From positions 1,720,244 to 1,784,243 of the forward strand of contig VZRN01011464.1 of NCBI GenBank assembly GCA_013397935.1: 64,000 nt of DNA, in the 5' to 3' direction. Below the pieces are notes generated by a model that was not told where the DNA came from, ran no database searches, and saw only the letters and a list, made by a program, of their open reading frames with translations. Every line of letters begins with the position of its first letter. Position 1 is the first letter of the stretch. Made by a program: the position numbers and the translations under genes. Below, piece after piece: positions 1-10,590 of this stretch. The stretch comes from Dasyornis broadbenti (taxonomy: Eukaryota > Chordata > Aves > Passeriformes > Dasyornithidae).

Positions 1-3000
1 ATCTGAGAGATCTGCAGCACATTTGAAGGGGAAGGCCACTTTGCACCTATAAACTACTCTTCGAACAACTCCGGGCAAACAACCTTTTTCTAAAATCTTC
101 CTCATTCCAATTTTTGTATCGACAGCTCATTTTTGCGCTACAGCATCTGAGAGCTGATGTCAACAGATAATGATTAGCTGGACTTGACCAAGATTTTACT
201 TGTCTTGCAATGTTACTGCAGAATGCAATGCCCTTCCCTCCACTTCTCAAAATACAAGGTTACAGCACCAGAAGTCACACTGCGAGTACAGAACAAAACA
301 AGCAAAAGCAGTATCTAGGACTGCCAGAAAAAGTGTTATTTGCATAACCAGTCATGAGGAAAGTATTTGTCAAAAAGATACATTATTTTCCTGATACCAA
401 TCTCAAAATGCTAAAATATACACTGCTAAGCAGCATCAGCAGCACTGATTTGACTGAATGTATTGCAAAGGATACAGAAATGTGAATTATTTGCTTAACA
501 GGTATCCCATAACTGTACAAAAGACTTCTGAAGCAGAAGTCTATTGATGAAGGAATATTTGTCATTTTGAATACAGAAACTGCTTGATGGCCATGTGAAA
601 AATGCAATTAAGTTCTCTAGTTTTATGACACACATTAAAACCAAACCTTTAAAGTAGCTTAAACAATACAGATGAAGTTTCCCTATGATTCATTCTTCCA
701 TGATGAGAACAGTTGATGAAACAGTGACAAAAGGCATTACAGCTTTTTAGTGTGGGACTGGAGAATATGTTATGGCTACATTATGTAACTCCCTCCCAGA
801 GAAGGAGTCAAACACAGCCTTAGTTTCACTTAGAAAGTGATGCCCTAAGGAACTGGCAAAGATGCTTGTGTATCAGTCAATGAAAAAGAACATCTTTTTC
901 AAGAAAGAAAAAGACAGGAAAGGAAAAGGCACTTTTACCTAAAAGTAAGGCAGATGATTTTCAATCTGCAGTCATCTTTCCTTGAATGTCATGCACACAC
1001 ACTGTTAGTTTAGGTTTATTAAAGTTTTTTTGTGAAACTGGAATGAGGAAAATGTTTGATAGGAATTACAGTCATTTGCCATTCCTACTAACTAGCAATT
1101 TACAACATTGTCTGCCACAAATATGAGAATTTATTTTAAAAAGCTTTACAATAATATATATTTAAAAACCACAAACTAACAAAAAAACCCCATAACTAAT
1201 ATACCCATAGCAAAATAAAATGCAAAGTCTTTGCAGAAGCACAGGTTTAAGTTGTCAATACCTGAAAACCTGCCAATGAAACCATGAACAACATAAAGTT
1301 GCTTTTGCACTACACAAGCAAAATTCAATACTGGGGAACCAGACAACTCCTTAAGAAATGAAAGCAATTACAATTTAACACTACCTGTAAATACCACCTC
1401 TAAGTCACAGAAAGGTAACAAAAGCAATGTATGTCTTGATGCTGACACAAAACATACCTCTTTATAACAACGAAGATCTTGAATTAAATGAGTTGAAATA
1501 CAACTGTATTCAAAATCAAAAGTGACCATAGCTGTCTAATGCCTGTCTGCTAAGCATTTATAATGAATGGGATAGCATATACTTGTAACTGCCCTCATTT
1601 TTTTAATGCCCTTGGGTGACAACTCTGAAGTTGTAGATTACCTGAGAGGAAAACACTGACTCTCTGTAACCAAGCTTTTTCCTAGCAATATGTTTGATTT
1701 AACTAAACTCCAGGAACACAGTAATCTTTTGGGGAAGTGTGTGGGGGAAACCAAGAGACCTGCATATCCCAGACAGCAATCTCATAATTAGTGTCCCAGA
1801 CCAAGTTACAAATGTATAGAGGACTGATTTAACAACAGACCTACAACATCACATTTGATTCGCCATTGTGAAAAAGCATCATCACAAAAGATTTAAGAGC
1901 AACAAGCAAGGTCATACCCTATAGCCCAGTGATGGAAAACAAGGGACTGAGTAGGCCAAATGCCTGTTCTTTTTATTTCTACGAAGTGTTAAACTTTCAT
2001 ACTAGTCATGAAGCGATTTTCCACAGAACTGAACAGCCCAGTCCCTAATTAGAATGAAGAACCTCAGCACAGGACTCTTAAGTCCAAGCTGTTCTGTGAA
2101 TATCCACTTCATCTTTTTAACAAATTAGCTTCAACGAACTTCATTTCCCAACCCCAAAGAATTGGGAAAAAAGTATCCAAAGCCTCAAAAACATAATGCG
2201 AAGAAAAAACCCCAGCCCTGCTTCACACTAGTGATGAATATTTTGAAAATCCTTCAACTATGTGTCAAATAACTTTTTCCAGACACATAATTATTTATTG
2301 TAAGGTTCAAAGGCAAACTCAATGAGGCAGTGAGAATAGGTATTATAAAATGCTGAATCCCAATTTACACAAATGTAAAGTAACATCCCTTTTTCTTTCC
2401 ATTGGCTCTGAGAAGTTACAGTATTTTCCTATCAGTGATAGCTCTTACTTAAGAGCCTTATTTGAAATTCCCAGGTTAATACTCCAGCAGAAAGCAAATA
2501 AAAAATATGCAGAGAACAGAAAGTCAATCAAATGGTAATCTTGTTTTAAAAGTACACACATGAACACAAAGTTTTGAGCAAATATGGCATAAAGATTCAA
2601 AAGAGTGAAAAAAGGATTTGATTTAGGTGCCTTATTCTCTTGAGGGCAGATCAAAAGGACTTTCAGAAGTTGCTTTTACAGAAAAAAGAACCTCTGTATT
2701 ACAGGCCTAGTTTTGTACATCTTTCCAAAGGCTTCTTGTCTAGAATACAGTTGGCTGGGAACGGGCCTCTGGATAATTGAGGCATGTACAGCGCCTTCTG
2801 ACCTCCCTGGTGTCTGTTTCGCCTTTTCCACTGATGAAAGAAACCAAACTTTGTTTTATTTATTTTCACTCTTGGAGATACATATTCTTAAACTGATCAA
2901 TTTTCTGAAATCAATTCTCACATAAACATAGGTGGTATAAACTCAGAATCCTACACCACTTTACTTTTCCCTCACTTAAGAAATCAGAACCTAATTTAAA

Positions 3001-3178
3001 AGTGCAGGATCACTGAAATATCTTCATTTTTGAAGCTACCAGTACATAAAATACTTCAAAGAGCAAAATAGAAAAGACAAAGCAAAACATCAAGCTCCCA
3101 CAGGCTACAACTTTAACATTTCTTCTGATTTTTATCTCCTCATTGATAGGCAGAGTGGCCAACAAGTATTCAGCATAC
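1..3178 (-). other. SLC2A13 intron 3 (partial)
   Basis: AT-rich intronic sequence downstream of exon 3, running off the left edge. Only short open frames occur (83 codons or fewer, the longest being exon 3 itself reading into the intron). I recognise no transposon, RNA gene or further exon here; the next coding exon would be expected to begin with Gly-Pro-Val-Ile-Cys and I do not see it. Confidence 0.85.
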
Positions 3179-3387
3179 CTGCTCCAACTTCTTTTTCTTC
3201 TTCTTCAATGTTGTTTTTGATACTGTCATATTCCTCATCAATTGCCTGGTTGCCACGCATTTGAGACAGAATTCTCCGTGCTCTCTGAGTCTGGCCTTTC
3301 TGAATGAGCCAGCGGGGACTTTCAGGAAGAAACAGGAATCCAAGAAACTGTATAACTGCTGGTACAGCCGATAGGCCCAGCATGTAC
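3179..3387 (-). CDS. SLC2A13: SLC2A13 coding exon 3 (membrane segment 6 and central loop)
   Basis: This 209-nt exon supplies the last base of Arg236, codons 237-305 and the first base of codon 306. It begins YMLGLSAVPAVIQF (segment 6) and continues with the family hallmark PESPRWL at 257-263, where segment 6 meets the cytosol. Next comes a charged, probably helical loop with ARRILSQMRGNQ and the acidic run NNIEEEEKEVGA. In GLUT-type transporters this central intracellular domain links the two six-helix halves. The acceptor is TTTATTTCCAG|GTACATG and the donor is GGAGCAG|GTATGC, phase 1. The following exon, expected to resume with Gly-Pro-Val, is not in the window, so somewhat over half of the roughly 650-residue protein lies off the left edge. 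Confidence 0.97.
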
Positions 3388-6300
3388 CTGGAAATAAATA
3401 AGCAAATAGATAAATTTCTAGTACTTGCCTATAAAAACATGTTATGAAAAGACGCAGTTACAGCTGTATTTACAGATCAAATCTTCCTCATATTCTTTTT
3501 CACTGTAAGTTAAGGGGGCAAGAATCATATTTTGAAGGTATTTTAGAAAACATCACCCTTTCCTTCATTTCCAGGAAATCTCTAGGACATGTTGACTATT
3601 CTGCCACCACTGACTCTATTGCCACTGGTCCTGAGGACACTAAGTTATACTAAATAAAAATCCTGAAATATTCTACTAGTTTGGAAACTGATAAACCCTT
3701 CAGGGACAATGATCAACAGAAAGAGAAAGCAAAGGCACCAAGAAAAAACGGGTCCTGTTGATGTCAAAATGAGACTGAAACCCTTCCAATTGTTTCACTG
3801 ACATATTGTAAAACAAACAAAAGAAAAAAAACCCAGACAGAGAAAAATGCGTAATTTGGTCAGTAGTACACATACACACACACGTGCCAGTTTTAATTTT
3901 GAAGCAGAAACACTGAGAAAAGTTCATTGCACCAGCACAGCAATTTACACCAGATCTTTTAGAGAGTCTTTTTAGAGATCTTTTAGATGGTAGGTTTTAA
4001 ATCAAAACTGTAATTTAGATGCCATGGGGTTACTATTTACAGCTTTAAGGCTAATTCTCTACTCAACAGAGAATTACCACTGGTAAAAGCACAGTTATGC
4101 TCCACAGATCAGCACCAACACCTGTGACAACACCCAGGGATACCATTATTTTCTCCATCCACAGTGGGGGAAAAGGCTGTGGAAGACAAGTACACTACCG
4201 ATTTCCATGGGTCACTCTGGTCTATATATATCGCATTTTTATATTTCTTCAACAAAACAATACAAGGATAAAAAGAATTGCAGAACAATGTATAATTTTG
4301 TTCTGCTTTTTAAATCTGACCTTTTCCCATTTACACTTCAAGATTCTTTTCACTTTCATTAAAGACTTTAAAAAGTGCTGGTGTCACCTGTACATTATTG
4401 CAGTTATTATGAGTTTTACATCAGTGGATATAATCATTAAAACACCTCCAGAAACCAGTCCCTCTGAATACTGAGGTAGCCTGTACTCAAACAGATTCAC
4501 ACCTTGACATCAATCAGGAGATTAAGGAGATTTGCTAATCTCTCCTCTAGCTCCTCTCTCCATACCCCAGGATGCATTGCTTCACAGAGGATTCAGCAGT
4601 CTCTCACCTGGATCTTTCTACAAAGCATCCTATGAAATCAGATTGCTAATTGAGTAGGAAGGAGAGCACGACCATTATTGGAAACCTTATGTTAGGGCAA
4701 TAAACCAAATGTATTTGTCAAGTCCAAATGCATTTTGAGTAAAAATGGAAAAATACTTTCTTAGAGGCATTTGTGGATTTAACAAAGAAAGACATAAGCA
4801 GTACAACAGGCAGAAAACTGGAGAATGGTAAAAAGAATACCCAAAAAGCAATGCAAAGAAGATGGCCATCCTAGGACAATGTGCATACAGTCCAGTCTTC
4901 CCAACCCCAAGCTGAACCCTCAAGTTCTTCTTAAAACCAGCCAAAATTTCCAAAGGTCATACAAGCAAATCTTGCTCAAGAAAGAGCTCAGTGACCAGCT
5001 CTCTTTCTTTTTTCACAACACTTTGAAAATTACATAGGTCATCATTAGTTAAAAATGAAAAGCATATGAACAAAAATAAATTCAAACCACAAAGCTTGTG
5101 GAAGGCTTATTAGTTGAGTAATCTTTGGTCAACATATTTAACAGTGTCACTAATTCACTAATGTTCTCATTCCTATTCACTAGTGCTCTCATTCCTTAAT
5201 GGCCTCCTTTCTTCCTATGTTTTTCCTTCTCCCCAAACATTTTGGTAGCTGCATACAAAATACATATCCTGTTGAAGCTCACTAAATTGTAGATTCGATA
5301 TCTTCCCTGGAGTGGTATTTAGAAAGCCTTTTCTATTTCAAATGAAGAGTAAAACAAACTCATAAAGATTAAAAACAATTGCTGTATCCAGTCGCAGTGC
5401 ACACAAAAGTTATGTTTTAATGTATCTAAGTAAGCAGATTTAGTCCTTCAGATTCCTCTTACTTAAATTTCCACTCCTCCAAAGCCTTTCAGTCACTTAA
5501 ATGCAGCAGAGCCTCCAGAACTAAGCAGTTGGGTGCCTGCAATCACTTAGGAGGCAAAATCAATCAAGGCTTCTGAAAGTTTGATCCAGCCTATTAAAGC
5601 TACCAGTTGAACTCTATTGGATTATCACAGGCAAGATAAGGAAGAAATGTACAGACAGTGCTCCCTCACTAAAGTTAGTTTCCAATCTACAAAATTCTAA
5701 GAAAAAGTTGAGTAAAAGGAGTAGGCCAGAAAGAAAATGTTTATTTGAGGGAGAACATACACTGCAAGTTCTAGAGTTGTTCTAATTGTCAGAGCAAGCC
5801 GTTTTGATATAACCAATTTAGAATAAAAGCAGACAATTTTAGACATTTCATGCAGTGAGCCAGCTTTCAGAAATCTAATATAGTTCTTTCCTATACAGAT
5901 TACAAGACTTTGAGTTTGAAGCCAGATGTCTAGCAGACCTGAAAAAATCCAGCATGAAATTTAATAAGTCTGCTGTAACATTTCTCCTTCTCTGACATGC
6001 TGCTGCAATACTATTAAGATGGCATCAGCAGGGTTTATAAAGCTAACCTGACATAAGGGTCAGGTTAAATATTTGTTTTCTTTGGTTTATTCTTAATTTA
6101 ATATCCACCATTTCCAAGAACAAGCAGAGCCAAGAAAAAGTAAAGTTTCTTTTTGTTTTTTTGCAGCACTCCAGTACTTAGCCATTCAGTCAGTAAGAGA
6201 TACAATAACTGCCGTAACTTTCCTTCTTTTTACATAATGACCCAGGCATAAACATTTGTGATTTCTCTCCTCATGTTTGCTGGAGAATCTTTCCAGGCGA

Positions 6301-7186
6301 CAGACCATCTGTACTCTTCCCTGCTCAGCCTAAGGTTGCAATAAACTATCTGAGGACAGTACACGACCCCAGTTAACAGCTCCAGCACAGCAGTTGAGAA
6401 TACTTGGATACCTCACCGCTGAGGTGATAGCCTATTCCTTCACGGAAAGTTTGACTTCACTCCACTCAATCCAGCAGAGCAGTACTTGGCGCATACATAA
6501 AGCACAGCATTACTGCCTTAGCAAAAGTCACCCAGCATGTGCCAGTAGGCTGCAGAAACAATTGCTCTTCACTACTCAACACACCATGCTGCACTTAAAG
6601 ACTGGGACTACGAATATAAGAGGAAACAACAAACCAGGAATAACAATGGATCACTAAAATGGTTGCACAACTGGAGTGTGTGACATAAAAGAAGAGGCTG
6701 AAAGGACTACGTTTGTGCTGCCCAGAAAATAGATTTTTATTATTCTACAACTTTTAACTATAAATTTATGTTACAATATCCTTCAATTCTGATCAGATTA
6801 GAACTGCTCAGATTAAGAATTATTGAAATTCACATCTATTTATTACTTACTGGAAAGCTGCCTTCTGAAAAATCAGCCTGTGATTATTCTAAATGCAAAA
6901 GGCAAGCTACCTTCAAAAACATCATGACAATCATTCAAGCTTGTGATGAATATGTATTGCTCTTCCACTTTAAAATTTAGTAAAGTAAAAAAAATCTGCA
7001 CATACTGTGAATATTAAGTGAAAACAGTATGGATCTATTTTGGCAAGAATTAATTATTGAAGTTCCATTTTAGAATATACTTTTACCACTTTCTATGTAA
7101 ATTCCATTTTACCAATAAGAATTATAATAGCTGTCATCCAAATTACAACTATGCCAGCTTGCTTTTAGCAAGGAAGACTCACAAAC
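3388..7186 (-). other. SLC2A13 intron 2
   Basis: 3.8 kb of AT-rich sequence between exons 2 and 3. It starts with the GTTTGT donor beside exon 2 and ends with TTTATTTCCAG beside exon 3. Apart from a 22-bp tandem duplication at 5154-5197 and a small AGATCTTTTAGA-like direct repeat near 3953-3992, I recognise nothing. The 125-codon plus-strand open frame at 4097-4474 has no family resemblance. Confidence 0.85.
5154..5197. repeat. 22-bp tandem duplication, two copies
   Basis: Two adjacent 22-nt units (5154-5175 and 5176-5197) each follow the pattern TTCACTARTGYTCTCATTCC. They differ at three positions: A/G, T/C and the last base. This is a local duplication in intron 2 with no evident function. 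Confidence 0.8.
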
Positions 7187-7346
7187 CTCCATCCATCCTT
7201 CGCGAGGTAGCTGAAGATTCCATCGACAACACTTGCAAAAAACTGTCCTCCAGTGATGAAGAGAGTGTTAATGGTGACTAATCTGCCTCGTAAGTGTGGT
7301 GGAGCCACTTCTGCGATGTACACTGGCACAGTCATAGATGCTACAC
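7187..7346 (-). CDS. SLC2A13: SLC2A13 coding exon 2 (membrane segments 4-5)
   Basis: This 160-nt exon completes Gly183 and runs to the second base of codon 236. It reads VASMTVPVYIAEVAPPHLRG and then TLFITGGQFFASVVDG, ending at KDGWR. It contains the sugar-porter motif PxxYxxExxPxxxRG (Pro190, Tyr192, Glu195, Arg202, Gly203) between segments 4 and 5. The conserved Gln217 of segment 5, a substrate-site position in GLUT-fold transporters, is present. The acceptor is a pyrimidine run ending CTCGTAG. The donor used is TGGAG|GTTTGT, because only that joins in frame to exon 3. A consensus-like GTGAGT sits 4 nt further on. The exon lies 26.4 kb from exon 1, and an antisense LTR ends only 78 bp upstream of its acceptor. 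Confidence 0.97.
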
Positions 7347-7424
7347 CTACGAGAAAAAATTCAGTTACAGTTATGAAATTGAAAGAGATACTACAACACT
7401 TTTTCATCGTAAAATATTTTGCAC

Positions 7425-7996
7425 TGGGTTTGGCTGAGGTAATTTTCTTCATAGTAGCTAGTATAGAGCTATATTTTAGATTTGTGCTGGAAAGTGTAAT
7501 GATTCAGGGATGTTTTCTTTATTGCTTACAGAGTCAAGGCCTGTTGTGCCTCTCATCCCACCTCACCCCACCAGCGAGGAGGCTGTGGGTACACAAGTAG
7601 TTGTGAGGGTACACAGCCAGGACAGCAAACCGCAACGGATCCAAGAGAGATTCCAGACTACATGGCATCATGCTCAGCATATAGAGCTGGGGGAAGAAGG
7701 AGGAAAGGGGAGCATTCAGAGTGATGGAGTTTGTCTTCGCCAGTAGCCGTAACACATGAAGGAGCCCTGCTCTCCTGGAAATGGCTGAACACCTGCCTGC
7801 CCATGGGAAGTGGTGACTGAATTCCTTGCTTTACTTTGCTTGTGTGTGCGGCTTTTGCTAATCCTACTAAACTGCCTTTATTCCAACCCACGAGTTTTCT
7901 CACCTTTACTCTTCCAATTCTCTCCCCCACCCCACCAGCAGGGAGTGAGCAAGCAGTTGCATGAGGCTGAGTTGCTGACCAAGGCTGGGCATGACA
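7425..7996 (+). repeat. 5' LTR of the decayed ERV
   Basis: A 572-bp LTR. It has a TATA-like CATATAGA at 7678-7685 before a purine-rich GGGGGAAGAAGG block, and a weak ACTAAA polyadenylation-like signal at 7866-7871. Pyrimidine-rich sequence (CTCTCCCCCACC) follows near 7920. The right boundary is estimated from the terminal CA. Its left end lies 78 bp from the exon 2 acceptor. Confidence 0.75.
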
Positions 7997-8267
7997 AGCA
8001 GTGACCTGACCTGAGCTGGCTTTGGTGCCCAGAAACTCTGCAGAAAACACCACCTCTCCTGCCCTGAGTGACCACCCTAGCACATGGAGCTAGAAGTCAT
8101 GGACTAAAGGAACTCAATGGACATTTCTGGATAGTTTACAGACACTTCACAGGGGTGATCTGTAGATTGTGGGAATGATACTTCTGTATTATATCAAAGG
8201 ATGGGAATGGGGTTCATGGGTAATAAGAATGCACTGCATCTAAATGGAAAAGGGATGGAGATCGTGC

Positions 8268-8345
8268 TGATTTTGGCTGGGGTAAAGTTAATATTCCTCA
8301 TAGCATCCACTATGGGCTATATTTTGGATATCAACTCAGGACTTC
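8268..8345 (+). repeat. Truncated second LTR (start only)
   Basis: The sequence from TGATTTTGGCTGGGG onward repeats the first roughly 75 bp of the LTR at 7425, including the TCATAG and GGGCTATATTTTGGAT blocks. It then loses similarity near 8345. It would be the 3' LTR of the same insertion, with most of U3, R and U5 deleted. Confidence 0.65.
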
Positions 8346-8740
8346 GTGTTTAAAAAATTAATTCTATTCCAGTCAAAATCTACACACAATTAAATGGAAC
8401 ATGCTGGACAAATTTGATTTCTGAGTTCCAAAGGATGAAAAGAAAGAAAACGCAACTAGCAAACTCTAGAAGTATACCCAGAGCAAATGGTTGCTAGCAT
8501 CTGTATTGGAATTTCAAGGTTTGATGTAACGACACAAAGAATAACTTTCTTCAATTCACATTGCATGTATACTGAGATTAAATAAAAGGATAGATATATC
8601 TATAGTGGTGAAAGAAAGAGATGCTATGATCCCAGTAAGCCCACACAAGTCAAAGTGACTAACTGAAGAGATCAAGTGATCACAGAACTCTGTTTAAACA
8701 GGGTGCAGCACGTGCTTTGGTGGTCCAAATCCCTATTTCT

Positions 8741-9019
8741 TTACAAGAACCAACACTGACAAGCACCAGCAATTTCTTTTGTAGTTAAAACTGGAAGTAC
8801 ATTGGCAGCAGCTGCCCAAAACCATATTTTGACTGAAGTCAGCTGAGATACAACTTGAGCACAGTGAGCATAGACAAGCACCATCAGAGCCACCACATCT
8901 TCCAGCCTGGGGCAGCTCCACCAGGTCCATATGGACAGCCCCACAGCAACACAGGCCAGTGCCACAGCCACAGCAAGAAATGGGGTCACCTGAAAGCATG
9001 CACATGACTCCTGAAGCAC
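8741..9019 (-). other. Unrecognised 92-codon hydrophobic open frame in intron 1
   Basis: An open frame on the same strand as SLC2A13 begins MLQESCACFQVTPFL. It has a hydrophobic core (LAVAVALACVAVGLSIWTWW) and a second apolar stretch (VVALMVLVYAHCAQVV). A 90-codon frame overlaps it in another phase (8733-9005), so the openness may reflect local base composition. I do not recognise a family, and it lacks convincing splice sites or promoter signals. It is listed because it is the most protein-like unexplained frame in the intron. Confidence 0.15.
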
Positions 9020-10387
9020 ATCTGCGGTTCCTGGCTCATGTCACAGCAGAAGGGCTTCATCACGGGATGGTACATGCTTCGGCCAGCGCCCCACTGCCTC
9101 GCTGACTCAACAAACTAAGAGCACAAAACCATCTTTAGCAACAAGGTTAGCCCAACAAGACTGCTGGGAGCCTCCAAAAGCTCAAGCAAGGAATATTGAT
9201 TGTTTAATAATAACATGGCATGAGAAGATCCTTTGTTGCAATAGGTAAACACTCACAGCAGCATCTCAGCATGTTACCCCAGTTCCCAGCAGAGCCTCCC
9301 AGGACATGCCAATGCCTCCTCCTCCTATTGACTGAGCAACCAGCACAGAACAAAAAACTCACATAAAAATATCAGAAGGGGAAAAAAAAAAACATACATT
9401 AAAAATGTATTCAACCAATCTTCAAAGCCAACCAGAATGCACCATGGAAAGAAGCATTCAAATAGTCCTTTGTGTGTCTGACAGAGAAGTGAATTTTCAA
9501 ATCCAGCCCACCATTAGGGGTATTTCTCTCCCATCTTTCACATCAGTATTTGAAGTAATGATAATTAAAGTGATAGGGACAGCACACATATTAGAGATAA
9601 TCCTTTATGGGAAAGCACAGGAGTGTGTCCATTTGCTGCAAACAAAAGCCACCGAGGACTCATGCTAGGCAGTGGCTGCCACCGGAGCAAAGGGGAAGGG
9701 CCCTACAGCTGCAGCAGCCCTGGCCCAGGGAGGCTGGGCCTTCCTGCTCCCCTAGCCACCCTTCTGCCTTGGGCATGTCTCATGCCGATGCTCATTCCCC
9801 CCCTGTGGTGTGGCCATCCTCCTATAGACTTCTTGGGACTATATAGGAAGATGTATCTGTGACACAGAATCATGTAGTGGAGCTAATTTGAGGAGTAAAG
9901 AGGGCAACATCTGTATGTGGGTTTTACTGGAAAGCAGTTAGAAAGATGTGCACAACCAAAACCAATATATGCTCTGTAAAGGCATGTATTTCAAGTCTTA
10001 AAGAAGACTGATTTTACATAGAACTGCAGAGGTATCTTGTTCAAAATATGCCAGCCAAAAATGCTTCTCAGGCATCCAAAAAGCAGAGCCACACCATTGG
10101 CCAGACCAGCAGCTCTCACTAATGTTCACTGCACACCATCAGACCTGAGACACTGCTAGAACCACTGGTAGCCCCAGCTATGACACTTGCCTCTTAACAG
10201 GTAGAACTAAAACCTGTTGCATAACACAGGGGTAGTACAAAAGTTAATGTGTTTATAAAATGTATTGAACAAGTTGTGATACCAACTATTTAGTTGGCAT
10301 TAATACAATTGTTGAAATTATTTATCAAACCTGCAATAAATAGCACAAGATTTCTTAGGGAAACTTAAAGATTTAGAGTATTAGATC

Positions 10388-10590
10388 AAAATCACACCGA
10401 AGTTTTTAGATTGCCAGAAACATCTGAAGATCATCTAGTCTAACTGCTATTCAAGCAGGGGCAGCTAGAGCAGGCTGCCCAGAACAATACTCAGTTAGGC
10501 CTTGACCATCTCAACATGTGGATCTCCAATCAAAATGACTCTGTAATTCTGCAACTTCCATGCCAGCTTTCTCACCCTCTGAAATGTGTT
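10388..10590 (-). mobile_element. CR1 LINE 3'-end fragment (old)
   Basis: Read on the plus strand, it carries the antisense CR1 end: AGATCATCTAGTCTAACTGC, then TCAAGCAGGGGCAGCTAGAG and CAGGCTGCCCAG. These match the order of blocks at the 3' end of avian CR1. Similarity fades after about 10590. The copy is strongly diverged and non-coding. Confidence 0.75.

Larger units (their letters stand above)
7425..8345 (+). mobile_element. Decayed, internally deleted ERVL-type endogenous retrovirus
   Basis: A nearly full LTR (about 7425-7996, TG...CA) is followed by about 270 bp of internal remnant. A second copy of the LTR's first 75 bp or so then begins at 8268 and is cut off near 8345. The two LTR starts share GGCTG..GT, TAAT, TTC.TCATAG and GGCTATATTTT-like blocks. 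A purine-rich stretch (GGAAAAGGGATGG, 8247-8259) lies just before the second LTR, where a polypurine tract belongs. No gag, pol or env frame remains. I recognise the LTR as a type frequent in bird genomes, and the ERVL assignment is from memory. The element is antisense to SLC2A13 and cannot be coding. Confidence 0.8.

Noticed and set aside
7253..8083. Several open frames of 115-141 codons on both strands beside exon 2
   Set aside because: They lie over exon 2 or the ERV LTR and are frames of non-coding LTR sequence.
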